From Methylomonas rapida (GTDB taxonomy: Bacteria; Pseudomonadota; Gammaproteobacteria; Methylococcales; Methylomonadaceae): a stretch of DNA of 64,000 nt. The DNA lies in contig NZ_CP113517.1 in the NCBI RefSeq assembly GCF_024360925.2, positions 1,798,001 through 1,862,000 of the forward strand, given 5' to 3'. Positions 44,124 through 53,835 of this stretch are shown piece after piece. Within the stretch, counting starts at the first letter, position 1, and every line of letters begins with the position of its first letter. The translations under genes and the position numbers were made by a program. The notes under the pieces were generated by a model. The model was not told the origin of the DNA. It did no database searches and was given only the letters and a program-made list of their open reading frames with translations.

Positions 44124-45167
44124 TCAGCAACATGAACCGCCTGAAGCGGAAGATTCGCCGTGTGGGCCAGGGGAGCAATCGAATAAGCCAAAGTGACGGG
44201 ATTTGTCGCCCATTATTTGAAAGTGATCGCCGTAACGGCTGAGGCCCAGCATGTCGGCGGTATTGCCGCATACGCGCAATGGCCGGCCGGTTTCAAAATG
44301 ATGATGATCGTCCAGGTCGAACGCGTGCCGGTGCTCTGGTATCGTGCCCAGATAACAAGCTACCTGGCCGTAATCTTCGCAGCGGTCTTCTAGGTTCATT
44401 TTGAAGGCGCGTACCGTTACCGATTTGAATTTGACCATGCCAATCTTGTGGGCGATGTCCGGATCATCCAGGCTGATCGGGTTTTGCTTGACCATGCGCA
44501 CGTCCGGGCAGCCCAGTACCTGCAACATGCGGCGAAAGTCTTCCCAATATAAGGCGCCCGCCAGGCATTCGCCCAGTAATACCGGATCTTGACGTAGTTC
44601 GCCGGGGATGCGGCGGTCGGCAAATACATCTGAAAAATAGAGTTCTCCGCCTGGTTTCAGCACCCTGAAAATTTCGGCCAGTACTCGGGGTTTTTCGGGT
44701 GACAGGTTGATCACGCAGTTGGAAACGACGACATCGATACTATCGTCCGCTATGCCGACCGTCGTTAGATTTTCGATATGGCCGTGCAAAAACTCGATGT
44801 TGGCATAGCCGAAACGTTGCGCATGCCAGTCCCGGTGACGCATGGCGATTTCAAGTTGCTCCGGTGTCATGTCCACGCCGATGACGCGGCCACTTGGGCC
44901 GACCAAGCGCGATAACAAGTAGCAATCCCGTCCGCTGCCGCAGCCTAGGTCGAGCACTGTTTTGCCTGCCAGTGCAGGAGGCAGGGGCGAGCCGCAGCCG
45001 TAAAAACGTTCCACCACTTCCGGGTGCAGGCTGGCCATTAAGGTCTTTAGATATTGAGGCATTGCGTCGATGCTGCAGCAGGCGCTGGTTTTCAGATCGG
45101 CGCTGGATTGTAATACTTCGCCATAATAATGGCGGACGGTTTCGTTGATTTCGATGCTGGTGCTCAT
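44124..45167 (-). CDS. arsM: ArsM-type arsenite methyltransferase
   Basis: A 347-residue SAM-dependent methyltransferase. SAM motif VLDLGCGSGRDCYLLSRLVG and VVVSNCVINLSPEKPRVLAE, with FSDVFADRRIP and GALYWEDFRRML, are characteristic of ArsM. Conserved Cys residues are present: paired Cys near residue 30 (KTSACCSID), Cys in SNCVINL and Cys in LGECLAGAL. The C-terminus ends GGSCC, a Cys pair seen in some ArsM proteins and possibly metal binding. It methylates trivalent arsenic to volatile species. No arsR or arsB is nearby. Confidence 0.93.
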   Translation of the reverse strand: MSTSIEINETVRHYYGEVLQSSADLKTSACCSIDAMPQYLKTLMASLHPEVVERFYGCGSPLPPALAGKTVLDLGCGSGRDCYLLSRLVGPSGRVIGVDMTPEQLEIAMRHRDWHAQRFGYANIEFLHGHIENLTTVGIADDSIDVVVSNCVINLSPEKPRVLAEIFRVLKPGGELYFSDVFADRRIPGELRQDPVLLGECLAGALYWEDFRRMLQVLGCPDVRMVKQNPISLDDPDIAHKIGMVKFKSVTVRAFKMNLEDRCEDYGQVACYLGTIPEHRHAFDLDDHHHFETGRPLRVCGNTADMLGLSRYGDHFQIMGDKSRHFGLFDCSPGPHGESSASGGSCC

Positions 45168-45228
45168 GTAATGCCTCTGAAAAAGGGGAAGTTTTTTGGG
45201 CGCAAGCCTATGTCGTTTTGCGTGTTTG

Positions 45229-45393
45229 GGATTTCGTCAGAAATAACTTCCGCTTATGGTTCCCATGCTCCGCGTGTGAACCTGCTCAGGGACGCTCTAG
45301 CGTCCCGAACCGCAGAGCGGTTCAGGCTGCATTCCCGCGTGGAGCATGAAAACTATGTGCCCGGCGTGCGGGAAATTATTTTCAACCAACTCC
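45229..45393. mobile_element. Family A MITE, 165 bp
   Basis: Ends GGATTTCGTCAGAAATAAC and, on the other strand, GGAGTTGGTTGAAAATAAT. The flanking triplets TTG and TGG differ, so the duplication has decayed. The sequence CTTCCGCTTATGGTTCCC at 45249-45265 is the uninterrupted form of the site hit at 4006-4198. No other content in 45168-45573. Confidence 0.82.
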
Positions 45394-45573
45394 TGGGTTG
45401 CGAAGACGTCCCCCGTTTTTAGCCGCTCCCTGTAAACGCGATCTCCGGTCGAAACGGAGTTGGTCTTTCTGAAACATAACACGATCGTGCTAGCGGCAAA
45501 ACCCTTTTAGCATATTTAAGCCATAATCCTACAATAGGCTAAAATTTCCGCATTTCCCAAACCGACTGACACT

Positions 45574-47208
45574 ATGAAGCCGATTCTGGCAGGCAAATCC
45601 ATTTTGATTGTGGAAGACTATCCGGCGATGCGTAAAGCCATACGCGACATGCTGTATATCCTGGAAGCGGATACCATCGTCGAGGCCGACAATGGCGTCA
45701 ATGCCATCAATGCAATGACGAAGACCAGTTTCGATATCGTGTTGTGCGATTACAATCTTGGCAATGGCAAGAATGGTCAACAAGTGCTGGAGGAGGCCCG
45801 GTATCGAAAATTGATCGGCCAGCATTGTATTTTCATCATCGTTGCCGCCGAACAAACCGCCTCGATGGTGTTGGGGGCAATGGACAGCAAGCCCGATGAG
45901 TATCTGACCAAGCCTTTCAACGCGCAGCAGTTGTTCGCCCGGATAGAGCGCAATCTGCGGCGCAAGCAGTTTTTGCAAGGCATAGAAAAGGAAATCGAGC
46001 GCGGTAATTTGTTTCAGGCGATTCAAGATTGCGAGCAATTGCTGGCGGCGAACGATCAGAAAATGCGCACTCATCTGTTGAAAAAACGGGCGGAATTGGC
46101 GACTTTGGTCGGTGATTTCGAAACGGGGCGACAAGTTTATCAACAGATTTTGCAAGAGCGCGATTTGCCATGGGCGCGCTTGGGCTTGGGCATCATCGAG
46201 TATCAACAGGGCAATTTCGACACGGCAATCGCTATTTTTGAAGCACTATTGCAAGACAATCCCCTGTTTCTGGAAGGCTATGACTGGTTGTCCAAAACCT
46301 ATGAAACACAGGATAAATTGCAAGACATGCAGCAGGTGCTGAATCAGGCGGTCGATCTGTCCCCTCAATCCATCTTGCGGCAAAAAAAACTTGCTGAAAC
46401 GGCCGACAAAAACGGTAATTTGGCCATCGCGGAAAAGGCCTACAAAGCGGCTGTGACATTGGGCAAGCATTCCGTGCATAAATCCTGTGGCGACTTTACC
46501 AATCTGGCCAAGTTGTATGCCAAGACCAATGATTCCGAGCACGCATTGAAAGTCCTGAAGGAAATGCGCCATGAATATCTCAACAATCCCGAAGCCGAAT
46601 TGCGCGCAACCACGCTGGAAGTCGAGTTGCACAAGAAAGCCGGAAACGAACAATTGGCGGACGACTGCCTGAAAAAGATGTTGACACTGAGTCAACAGCT
46701 TGGAAACGAAGTGCCCAAGGATCTGCAGCTCGATATTGCCCGTAGTTGTTTTTTACAAAATCAGCCGGAGCGTGCGGAAGAGATTTTAAATGGCTTGATC
46801 AAGACCCATATCGACGACGATGGCTTTTTGAACGACATCCGGCGCATGCAGAGCGGGATAGGCCTGGAAAACCACTCGGAGGCTTTGATTCAATCCACCA
46901 AGCGCGAATTGGTCGCGATCAACAACAAAGGCGTGACGCTGTATAAACAGGGCAGGTACGGGGAAGCGATGGCGCTTTTTGAAAAGGCCATGTCGGTGAT
47001 GCCGGATAACAAGACCATCATCATCAATATGCTGAAAATCACCCTGCATGACTTGAAAAACGCCGATCATGACCAGCAGAAACTTTTGCGCGCGCAAAAA
47101 TTATTCAAAAAAGCCCGACAGGTCGGTATCGACAAGCAAAAACTGGGTATTTTGCAAATGGAATTCTCCAATTTGCTCAGAAAAAATAAGCTTGAGGCGA
47201 AAGCATGA
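45574..47208 (+). CDS. Response regulator with TPR output domain
   Basis: A 544-residue protein. Residues 8-130 are a receiver with SILIVEDYPAMRKAI, phospho-acceptor Asp in DIVLCDYNLGNGKNG and Lys in DEYLTKPFN. Residues 135-540 are tetratricopeptide helices (LPWARLGLGIIEYQQGNFDT, NKGVTLYKQGRYGEAMALFE) in place of a DNA-binding domain, so output is by protein-protein contact. The histidine-kinase gene follows with an ATGA overlap. Similar CheY-TPR proteins occur beside motility and pilus systems; the partner here is unknown. Confidence 0.9.
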   Translation: MKPILAGKSILIVEDYPAMRKAIRDMLYILEADTIVEADNGVNAINAMTKTSFDIVLCDYNLGNGKNGQQVLEEARYRKLIGQHCIFIIVAAEQTASMVLGAMDSKPDEYLTKPFNAQQLFARIERNLRRKQFLQGIEKEIERGNLFQAIQDCEQLLAANDQKMRTHLLKKRAELATLVGDFETGRQVYQQILQERDLPWARLGLGIIEYQQGNFDTAIAIFEALLQDNPLFLEGYDWLSKTYETQDKLQDMQQVLNQAVDLSPQSILRQKKLAETADKNGNLAIAEKAYKAAVTLGKHSVHKSCGDFTNLAKLYAKTNDSEHALKVLKEMRHEYLNNPEAELRATTLEVELHKKAGNEQLADDCLKKMLTLSQQLGNEVPKDLQLDIARSCFLQNQPERAEEILNGLIKTHIDDDGFLNDIRRMQSGIGLENHSEALIQSTKRELVAINNKGVTLYKQGRYGEAMALFEKAMSVMPDNKTIIINMLKITLHDLKNADHDQQKLLRAQKLFKKARQVGIDKQKLGILQMEFSNLLRKNKLEAKA

Positions 47209-47879
47209 GCGGTGGCGGGGTGTTTCCAACCATTCTGGCTTCGACGGTACATGACATAAAAAACTCGCTGGGCACCTTGCTAGGACTGATTCAACAACTG
47301 ACCTTGAGTCAATCGGCCGATCAGGTTGACAATATTCGGCAGCTTGAATTCGAGGCCAATCGCATCAATCACAGCCTGATGCAGTTGTTGGTCATGTACA
47401 GGATTGATAGTCAGAAATTTAGTCTGGTCATCGACGAGTATCCGGCGCTTGATTTGATCAATGAAGCCGTGTCCCAGCAAGATGGCCTGCTCCAGTTGAA
47501 TCGAACCGTAGTGAAGGTCGAGTGTGGCGAAGATCTGATGTGTTACTGCGACTATCAACAAGTCGCCAATGCGCTGGGCAATATCGTCAACAACGCCCAG
47601 CGCTATGCTCGCAATGCGCTTTGCATATCCGTTGAAAAGCTCGATGGTTATCTGAAATTTTGCATAGAAGACGATGGCGTGGGGTATCCGGAACATTTGC
47701 TGAATGCGAACTTGAGCGACCCTTCCGATCTCGATTGGGTGAACGGAAATACCGGCTTGGGGCTTTATTTCGTGGCTGCCATTGCCGGCTTGCATAAAAA
47801 CCGGGATAAAAGTGGTTTCGTCAGGATCGATAATCACAGTCGCTTGGGCGGGGCCAGGTTTTGTCTGTTTTTACCCTAA
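47205..47879 (+). CDS. Soluble sensorless histidine kinase
   Basis: A 224-residue protein without membrane or sensor domains. The phospho-acceptor His is in LASTVHDIKNSLGTLLGLIQ, N box in NALGNIVNNAQRYARNALC, G1 in CIEDDGVGYPEHLL and G2 in WVNGNTGLGLYFVAAIAGL. The ATG overlaps the stop of the TPR response regulator, so the two form a cognate pair. With no input domain of its own, sensing may depend on a partner protein or on the TPR regulator. Confidence 0.9.
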   Translation: MSGGGVFPTILASTVHDIKNSLGTLLGLIQQLTLSQSADQVDNIRQLEFEANRINHSLMQLLVMYRIDSQKFSLVIDEYPALDLINEAVSQQDGLLQLNRTVVKVECGEDLMCYCDYQQVANALGNIVNNAQRYARNALCISVEKLDGYLKFCIEDDGVGYPEHLLNANLSDPSDLDWVNGNTGLGLYFVAAIAGLHKNRDKSGFVRIDNHSRLGGARFCLFLP

Positions 47880-47934
47880 TGGTGTATCCTAGTCCGCTTT
47901 TGAAAGGGAAAGGCGGCGTGAAATTGTCCTACCT

Positions 47935-48060
47935 GGAGGCTGTCGCAAAAGCACCCTCTTCTTGCGGGAGAGGGCGGGGTGAGGGGGGGGATGTAAGCAT
48001 CTGATTTATATCCTTTATCCTGACCTTCTCCCGGCGGGATAAGGAACTTTTTTGACCCCT
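47935..48060. repeat. Family B repeat (partial)
   Basis: GGAGGCTGTCGCAAAAGCACC at the left, then paired CCCTCTTC/GGAGAGGG and CCTTCTCC/CGGGATAAGG tracts. It is the first of three repeats filling 47880-48300. Confidence 0.55.
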
Positions 48061-48114
48061 TGCCGGGGCGAAGGTTTTGCGCGCAGATCTCGTTTCGCTG
48101 AAATCCTTCACTAA

Positions 48115-48228
48115 GGATTGGGTTGAAAATAATTTCCCGCACTCCGGTTCGGGACGCTAGAGCGTCCCCGAGCAGGTTCCCACGCGGAGCATGGGAACCA
48201 TAAGTGGAATTTATTTCTGACGAAATCC
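48115..48228. mobile_element. Family A MITE, shortened, TSD TAA
   Basis: Reverse orientation: GGATTGGGTTGAAAATAAT left and, on the other strand, GGATTTCGTCAGAAATAAAT right; direct repeats TAA at 48112-48114 and 48229-48231. At 114 bp it lacks one core arm pair. Confidence 0.8.
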
Positions 48229-48231
48229 TAA

Positions 48232-48278
48232 GGAATGAACATGAAATAACCTATGCTTGGCTTATTTCTCATATATTC
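48232..48278. mobile_element. Family C remnant (two ends only)
   Basis: 47 bp: GGAATGAACATGAAATAAC joined to the complement of GAATATATGAGAAATAAGC. The left flank TAA is shared with the preceding family A copy; the right flank is TTA. Confidence 0.55.
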
Positions 48279-48300
48279 TTAATCCACTCTGTAAATATCT

Positions 48301-49371
48301 ATGACTATTTTAGTAACCGGTGGCGCCGGATTCATTGGCAGTAATTTTGTTCTGGACTGGCTGGGGCAAAGCGACGAACCGGTCGTCAATCTGGACAAAC
48401 TGACCTATGCGGGCAATCTGCAGAACCTGGCTTCATTGCAAGGCGATTCCCGGCATGTATTCGTCAAAGCCGACATTGGCGATTACGATTTGATTTTAAG
48501 TCTGCTTAAACAACATGGGATTCGCGCGGTGGTCAATTTTGCCGCGGAATCGCATGTCGATCGTTCGATTCACGGCCCGGAAGATTTTATTCAAACCAAC
48601 ATCGTTGGCAGTTTTCGCCTGTTGGAAGCGGTGCGCGCTTATTGGAACGGCTTGCAGCCGGCGGCTAAAGACGAATTCCACTTTTTGCACGTGTCCACGG
48701 ATGAAGTCTATGGTTCATTGGAAAAGCAAGACCCGCCCTTTGCCGAGACCCACCAATACCAGCCCAACAGCCCTTACTCGGCGAGCAAGGCGGCCAGCGA
48801 CCATTTGGTGAGAGCCTATCATCACACCTATGGCTTGCCGGTTTTGACCACCAATTGCTCGAATAACTACGGCCCGTATCATTTTCCGGAAAAATTGATC
48901 CCTTTGTGCATCCAGAATGCCCTGACTGGCAAGCCTTTGCCTATCTATGGCGATGGCCAGCAGATTCGCGACTGGCTCTATGTCAAGGATCATTGCAGCG
49001 CGATTCGCCGGGTATTGGAGGCAGGCCGCGTGGGTGAGGTGTATAACGTGGGCGGATGGAACGAAAAAGCCAATCTGGACGTGGTCAATACCTTATGCGC
49101 GATTCTCGACGAGCTGAAACCACGCACGGACGGCAAGTCTTATGCCGAGCAAATTACCTATGTCACCGATCGTCCCGGCCACGACCGGCGTTATGCGATA
49201 GATGCGAGTAAGCTTGAGCGCGAATTAGGCTGGAGGCCCGCGGAAACCTTTGAAACGGGTATCCGCAAAACCGTGCAGTGGTATCTGGATCATCAAGCCT
49301 GGGTCGAGAATGTCGTATCCGGCGATTATCAATCCTGGGTGGAAAAGAATTACTCTGACCGCGTGGCATGA
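48301..49371 (+). CDS. rfbB: dTDP-glucose 4,6-dehydratase
   Basis: A 356-residue extended short-chain dehydrogenase; second step of dTDP-L-rhamnose synthesis. NAD-binding motif [17 protein letters not shown], substrate block [18 protein letters not shown], catalytic [10 protein letters not shown] and [20 protein letters not shown] with the Tyr-x-x-x-Lys pair. [20 protein letters not shown] is also diagnostic. First of four rhamnose genes in the order B-D-A-C on one strand. Confidence 0.97.
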   Translation: MTILVTGGAGFIGSNFVLDWLGQSDEPVVNLDKLTYAGNLQNLASLQGDSRHVFVKADIGDYDLILSLLKQHGIRAVVNFAAESHVDRSIHGPEDFIQTNIVGSFRLLEAVRAYWNGLQPAAKDEFHFLHVSTDEVYGSLEKQDPPFAETHQYQPNSPYSASKAASDHLVRAYHHTYGLPVLTTNCSNNYGPYHFPEKLIPLCIQNALTGKPLPIYGDGQQIRDWLYVKDHCSAIRRVLEAGRVGEVYNVGGWNEKANLDVVNTLCAILDELKPRTDGKSYAEQITYVTDRPGHDRRYAIDASKLERELGWRPAETFETGIRKTVQWYLDHQAWVENVVSGDYQSWVEKNYSDRVA

Positions 49372-49468
49372 TCCAAGATGGCCTTGAAACCATAGTCTCA
49401 TCTCTCGCGAGGCTGTCGTAAAAGCCCTAAACCCCGATTGTTAAACCGCAGCCAAAAAAATATACAAA

Positions 49469-50365
49469 ATGAAGATTGTTTTATTCGGCAAAAACGGCCA
49501 GGTTGGCTGGGAATTGCAGCGTAGCCTCGCACCGCTGGGTGAACTGATCGCGCTTGATCGCCGTAGTCAGGATCATTGCGGCGACTTGGCCGACAAAGAA
49601 GGCATAGCGCGGACTATCGAAGCGCTGCAACCCGATGTCATTGTCAATGCCGCGGCTTATACCGCGGTGGACAAAGCCGAATCCGAGCCGGATATGGCGA
49701 GCCTGATCAACGCGACGGCGCCCAGTATATTGGCCGAAGCGGCGCAACATGCAGGAGCCTGGTTGGTGCATTACTCGACGGACTATGTATTTGACGGCCG
49801 TGGAGATAGACCATGGCGCGAAAATGATGTCGTCAATCCGCTCGGCGTCTATGGCAAGAGCAAGCTTGCAGGCGAACAAGGGATTCAAGCCACGCTTGAT
49901 AAGCATCTGATATTCCGGACGAGCTGGGTTTACGCCGCGCGAGGCAATAACTTCGCCAAGACCATGTTGCGGCTGGCGCAAGAGCGCGAGCAGTTGTCGG
50001 TCATCGACGACCAGATCGGCGCGCCGACCGGGGCGGAACTCATCGCCGACGTCACGGCGCATGCCATTCGAAGCGCCATGAATCGTCCAGAACTGGCGGG
50101 GCTTTATCATCTGGCCGCCGACGGAGCAACGAGTTGGCATCGATATGCTTTACAAGTGCTGGATTTCGCTCGGCGGCAAGGCATTGAATTAAAGGTGCCG
50201 CTGCAAGCGATCAAGGCCATTTCGACTGACGAATACCCAACCCCGGCTACGCGCCCCCTGAATTCGCGTCTGAATACCGACAAGCTAAAACAAGCGTTTC
50301 ATTTGGAACTGCCGGATTGGCGAATGGGTGTTGAACGCATGCTGACTGAAATATTAGGAAAATAA
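49469..50365 (+). CDS. rfbD: dTDP-4-dehydrorhamnose reductase
   Basis: A 298-residue reductase, last step of dTDP-L-rhamnose synthesis. Rossmann start [20 protein letters not shown], then [39 protein letters not shown] and YGKSKLAGE with catalytic Tyr and Lys. Ninety-seven bases separate it from rfbB, including a short family B fragment (GAGGCTGTCGTAAAAGCCC), and rfbA starts one base after its stop. Confidence 0.97.
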   Translation: MKIVLFGKNGQVGWELQRSLAPLGELIALDRRSQDHCGDLADKEGIARTIEALQPDVIVNAAAYTAVDKAESEPDMASLINATAPSILAEAAQHAGAWLVHYSTDYVFDGRGDRPWRENDVVNPLGVYGKSKLAGEQGIQATLDKHLIFRTSWVYAARGNNFAKTMLRLAQEREQLSVIDDQIGAPTGAELIADVTAHAIRSAMNRPELAGLYHLAADGATSWHRYALQVLDFARRQGIELKVPLQAIKAISTDEYPTPATRPLNSRLNTDKLKQAFHLELPDWRMGVERMLTEILGK

Positions 50366-50366
50366 C

Positions 50367-51251
50367 ATGACTCATCGTAAAGGTATTATTTTGGCCGGCG
50401 GTTCCGGCACCCGGCTATATCCTGTTACCAAGGCTGTTTCCAAGCAGTTGTTGCCGATTTACGACAAGCCGATGATCTATTACCCCTTGAGCACGCTGAT
50501 GCTGGCGGATATTCGAGATATTTTGATCATCTCCACGCCGCAGGATACGCCGCTGTTTCGGCATTTGCTCGGCGACGGTAGTGATTGGGGGCTGAATTTG
50601 GAATATGCCGTGCAACCCAGTCCCGACGGTTTGGCGCAGGCTTTCATCATCGGCAAAAACTTTATCGGCAACCATCCAAGTGCCCTGGTTCTGGGGGATA
50701 ACATTTTTTACGGGCACAATTTACATGTGCAACTGAAGGATGCCAACGCGCGCACATCGGGTGCGACGGTGTTCGCCTATCACGTTAATGACCCGGAGCG
50801 TTATGGCGTCGTGAGTTTCGACGCGGAGGGCAGGGCAACCACCTTGGAAGAAAAGCCGGCAAATCCCAAAAGCAATTATGCCGTGACTGGATTGTATTTT
50901 TACGATAACCAGGTCGTAGATATTGCCGCCAATTTAAAGCCTTCTCCGCGCGGCGAACTGGAAATTACCGATGTCAACAAGGCGTATCTGCAGCAACGCC
51001 AGCTCAGCGTCGAAATCATGGGGCGTGGCTATGCCTGGCTGGACACCGGCACGCATGCCAGTCTGATAGAAGCCAGTAATTTCATCGAGACCATAGAACG
51101 GCGGCAAGGTCTCAAGATTGCCTGTCCGGAAGAAATCGCCTGGCGTAACGGCTGGATCAGCGACGAACAAGTAGATAACTTGGCAAAACCCCTTGCCAAG
51201 AACGGCTATGGCCAATACCTGCTGGCCTTGCTCAAACAGCACGTGTTTTAA
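50367..51251 (+). CDS. rfbA: Glucose-1-phosphate thymidylyltransferase
   Basis: A 294-residue nucleotidyltransferase that makes dTDP-glucose. [20 protein letters not shown] is the nucleotide loop; [20 protein letters not shown] and [20 protein letters not shown] follow, with [20 protein letters not shown] near the sugar site. AGGAAA precedes ATG 50367. Normally followed directly by rfbC; here a 400-base repeat array intervenes. Confidence 0.97.
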   Translation: MTHRKGIILAGGSGTRLYPVTKAVSKQLLPIYDKPMIYYPLSTLMLADIRDILIISTPQDTPLFRHLLGDGSDWGLNLEYAVQPSPDGLAQAFIIGKNFIGNHPSALVLGDNIFYGHNLHVQLKDANARTSGATVFAYHVNDPERYGVVSFDAEGRATTLEEKPANPKSNYAVTGLYFYDNQVVDIAANLKPSPRGELEITDVNKAYLQQRQLSVEIMGRGYAWLDTGTHASLIEASNFIETIERRQGLKIACPEEIAWRNGWISDEQVDNLAKPLAKNGYGQYLLALLKQHVF

Positions 51252-51261
51252 CCCATCTTTA

Positions 51262-51556
51262 CTCTGGTTCCCACGGTCCTCCGTGGGAACCCATGCGTAA
51301 CCCAAGCGCAAGTACGAAGCAGTTGCTGACGTGGGTATGCTGGTCTGCATTCCCACGCGGAGCATGGGAACGATGGGCCCGTAGTGTACTCTGGTTTCCA
51401 CGGTCCTCCGTGGGAAAACCCATGCGGAGCCCGAGCGCAAGTGCGGAGCTGTCCCTGACGTGGGTATGCCGGTCTGCATTCCCACGCGGAGCATGGGAAC
51501 GATGGGATCGTAGTGTACTCTGGGTCCCACGGTCCTCCGTGGGAACCCATGCGTGA
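51262..51556. repeat. Tandem array of a 128-bp family A core unit
   Basis: CTCTGGTTCCCACGGTCCTC starts units at 51262, 51389 and 51518 (periods 127 and 129; the last is partial). Each unit holds CCCACGGTCCTCCGTGGGA and TTCCCACGCGGAGCATGGGA hairpins related to the family A core. It separates rfbA from rfbC. Confidence 0.85.
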
Positions 51557-51649
51557 GCCCGGAGTGTGGAAAATTATTCTCACCAAATCCTTAGAACTTG
51601 CCAAATACGCTCAAGTTCAGTATCTTTGCCAGCTCTTTTGGCTATAGGT

Positions 51650-52204
51650 ATGCCTGTGCAGGTTACACGTCTCAACATTCCTGATGTTATCTTGTTTACC
51701 CCCAAAGTCTTCGGCGACGAGCGCGGTTTTTTCTTTGAAAGCTTCAACCAGCAAAAATTCGAAGAACTAAGCGGACTGAAACGCGAATTCGTGCAAGACA
51801 ACCACTCCAAATCGCAAAAAGGCGTCTTGCGAGGCTTGCATTATCAATTGCCGCCCAAGGCTCAAGGCAAACTGGTGCGGGTGGTTCAGGGCGAAGTGTT
51901 TGACGTGGCCGTCGATATCCGCAAAGGCTCGCCGACCTTTGGAAAATGGGTGGGAGAAATTTTATCGGCGGAAAACAAACGCCAAATGTGGATACCGGAA
52001 GGCTTTGCGCATGGTTTCGTGACATTGTCAGAAACGGCGGAGTTTTTGTATAAGACTACCGATTATTACGCCCCTGAATACGAGCGCTGCATTGTCTGGA
52101 ATGATTCCTCCATCAATGTGCAATGGCCATTCAATGACGCACCTGTTTTATCTGGAAAGGATCAACAAGGCTTAGCCTTAAATTCTGCAGAGATTTTCGC
52201 CTGA
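51650..52204 (+). CDS. rfbC: dTDP-4-dehydrorhamnose 3,5-epimerase
   Basis: A 184-residue cupin-fold epimerase. DVILFTPKVFGDERGFFFES, then EFVQDNHSKSQKGVLRGLHY (catalytic His at LRGLHYQ) and WIPEGFAHGFVTLSETAEFL. ATG at 51650 is chosen since the conserved domain starts 10 residues on; upstream in-frame codons come from repeat DNA. The TGA overlaps the wzm ATG (TGATG), tying rhamnose supply to export. Confidence 0.96.
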   Translation: MPVQVTRLNIPDVILFTPKVFGDERGFFFESFNQQKFEELSGLKREFVQDNHSKSQKGVLRGLHYQLPPKAQGKLVRVVQGEVFDVAVDIRKGSPTFGKWVGEILSAENKRQMWIPEGFAHGFVTLSETAEFLYKTTDYYAPEYERCIVWNDSSINVQWPFNDAPVLSGKDQQGLALNSAEIFA

Positions 52205-53022
52205 TGCAAAACTTCAGTATTTCGCCGCGCGAGATGGTCGCGAGCCTATGGCGTAACCGAGGATTGATCAAGGCCTTGATCAAGCGCGAAGTGATCGGCC
52301 GCTATCGTGGTTCAGCCTTGGGTATCTTGTGGTCGTTTTTTAACCCGGTTTTCATGCTGCTGGTTTATACCTTCGTGTTTAGTGTGGTGTTTAAAGCGCG
52401 CTGGAGCGGGGGGAGCGATTCCAAAACCGAGTTTGCTTTAGTGTTGTTTGCAGGCTTGACGATATTCAACCTGTTTGCCGAATGCTTTGCCCGCTCACCG
52501 AGCCTGATCCTGGCCAATGTCAACTATGTGAAAAAAGTGGTATTTCCGTTGGAAATATTGCCTTGGGTCAGCATGGGGTCGGCCTTGTTTCATGGCCTTG
52601 TCAATTTGCTGGTTTGGCTTATTTTTTACACCCTCTTATTTGGCATGCCGCACCCGGAAGCGCTGTTGTTTCCAATCATCATGGCACCGCTTTTGCTGTT
52701 GACGATGGGGTTATCCTGGTTTTTGGCGGCCTTGGGTGTTTATCTGCGTGACATTGCCCAGATCATTGGCTTGGTGACGACGACCTTGATGTTTCTGTCG
52801 CCGATTTTTTATCCCGTTTCGGCGTTGCCGCCCAAATATCAGACTTTTCTGTTAATGAACCCATTGACCCCCGCCATCGAACAAGGCCGGGCCTTGTTGG
52901 TTTGGGGCACGTTGCCTAACTGGCAAATGCTGGCGATCTACTTTTTAGCGTCCTTATTGATTGCCTGGCTGGGCTTTGCCTGGTTTCAAAAGACCCGCAA
53001 GGGCTTTGCGGATGTTATTTGA
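52204..53022 (+). CDS. wzm: Polysaccharide ABC transporter permease (Wzm type)
   Basis: A 272-residue ABC-2 permease with six hydrophobic segments. IKREVIGRYRGSALGILWSF is the conserved N-terminal amphipathic block, and YLRDIAQIIGLVTTTLMFLS with FLSPIFYPVSALPPKYQTFL is typical of O-antigen and teichoic exporters. It overlaps rfbC by TGATG. The ATP-binding partner Wzt is not next to it but 5 kb downstream at 58075, past an island of toxin-antitoxin genes. The product flips a lipid-linked glycan across the inner membrane. Confidence 0.93.
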   Translation: MQNFSISPREMVASLWRNRGLIKALIKREVIGRYRGSALGILWSFFNPVFMLLVYTFVFSVVFKARWSGGSDSKTEFALVLFAGLTIFNLFAECFARSPSLILANVNYVKKVVFPLEILPWVSMGSALFHGLVNLLVWLIFYTLLFGMPHPEALLFPIIMAPLLLLTMGLSWFLAALGVYLRDIAQIIGLVTTTLMFLSPIFYPVSALPPKYQTFLLMNPLTPAIEQGRALLVWGTLPNWQMLAIYFLASLLIAWLGFAWFQKTRKGFADVI

Positions 53023-53147
53023 GTAACGCTCAGAAGGCTGGGCAGTCGCCCCGGCAAATGAAAATTTTCTGTAGGAGCGACGCATAGTCGCGAATTGAAG
53101 CCATTTATCGCGACTGTGCGTCGCTCCCACCATGACTTTCAGAATAA
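53023..53147. repeat. Dispersed palindromic repeat, family D (copy 2)
   Basis: Starts one base after the wzm stop: GTAACGCTCAGAAGG, then GTAGGAGCGACGCATAGTCG and GACTGTGCGTCGCTCCCA arms, ending ATGACTTTCAGAATAA. Nearly identical to 222-348. Confidence 0.85.
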
Positions 53148-53150
53148 TCC

Positions 53151-53357
53151 ATGCGTTTAACACCCAGCTACAGAGAGACGATCAAGGAAGTTGCCAAAAA
53201 CGTATTTGGCGATAACGTATCTGTCTGGTTGTTTGGTTCCCGCTTGGACGCTACAGCAAAAGGCGGAGATGTGGATTTACTGATAAAGCTGGAGTCGTCA
53301 ATGTCCGATAAAGCCCTTTTGGCGGCGCGATATAACCCCAAATCAGGAGTTTTCTAA
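53151..53357 (+). pseudogene. Truncated MNT-type nucleotidyltransferase antitoxin
   Basis: A 68-codon frame. The first 50 residues match the MntA-like protein at 54980: SVWLFGSRLDATAKGGDVDL carries the GS-x-GGDxD nucleotidyl-transfer motif. After SSMSDKALLAAR the conserved C-terminal strand (third acidic residue) is missing and the frame ends at a join with another toxin-antitoxin remnant. The HEPN partner is absent. Confidence 0.75.
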
Positions 53358-53770
53358 TATTACAAAGTTACCAAGCCATATACGATAACGGCCAATTCAG
53401 GATTGAAACGAGTCATCATTATCTTATTAGGCACTCATATATGGATCAATTGGATATTGCTTGGTGGTAACGCATTAAAACCAATGATTGCATCTGTTAT
53501 AGAGGATGCCGACAGGGTCGTAATTTCTTCCATATCCTGTTTTGAAGTGACGCTCTTAGGATTTGGTTGAAAATAATTTCCCGTACTCCGAGCGCATCGT
53601 TCCCATGCTCCGCGTGGGAATGCAGCCTGAACCGCTCTGCGGTTCGGGACGCTAGAGTGTCCCTGAACAGGTTCCCACGCGGAGCATGGGAACCATAAGA
53701 GGAAGTTATTTCTGACGAAATCCTTAGTTAAAAACCGGAAACTGGAATTGCCGCTTGTCGCAAATGATCT
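53358..53770 (+). pseudogene. Decayed antitoxin/PIN toxin pair broken by a MITE
   Basis: 53360-53394 (TACCAAGCCATATACGATAA) matches the antitoxin start at 57453. 53420-53558 and 53724-53770 match the PIN toxin gene at 57674 (GGATATTGCTTGGT, CATATCCTGTTTTGAAGTGA, TTAGTTAAAAACCGGAAACT). An in-frame TAA follows TTGGTGG, most of the antitoxin is deleted, and a family A element sits inside the toxin. Confidence 0.85.
53559..53723. mobile_element. Family A MITE, 165 bp, TSD TTA, in toxin pseudogene
   Basis: Ends GGATTTGGTTGAAAATAAT and, on the other strand, GGATTTCGTCAGAAATAAC; direct repeats TTA at 53556-53558 and 53724-53726. The intact paralogue at 57805-57830 (GACATTATTAGTTAAGAACC) shows the site without the element. 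Confidence 0.9.
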
Positions 53771-53835
53771 GTGACACGCTGTTTCAAGTCGGTGCAATCA
53801 AGCAGAGCAGTTCTGATTGATATCCAGAGAATATA

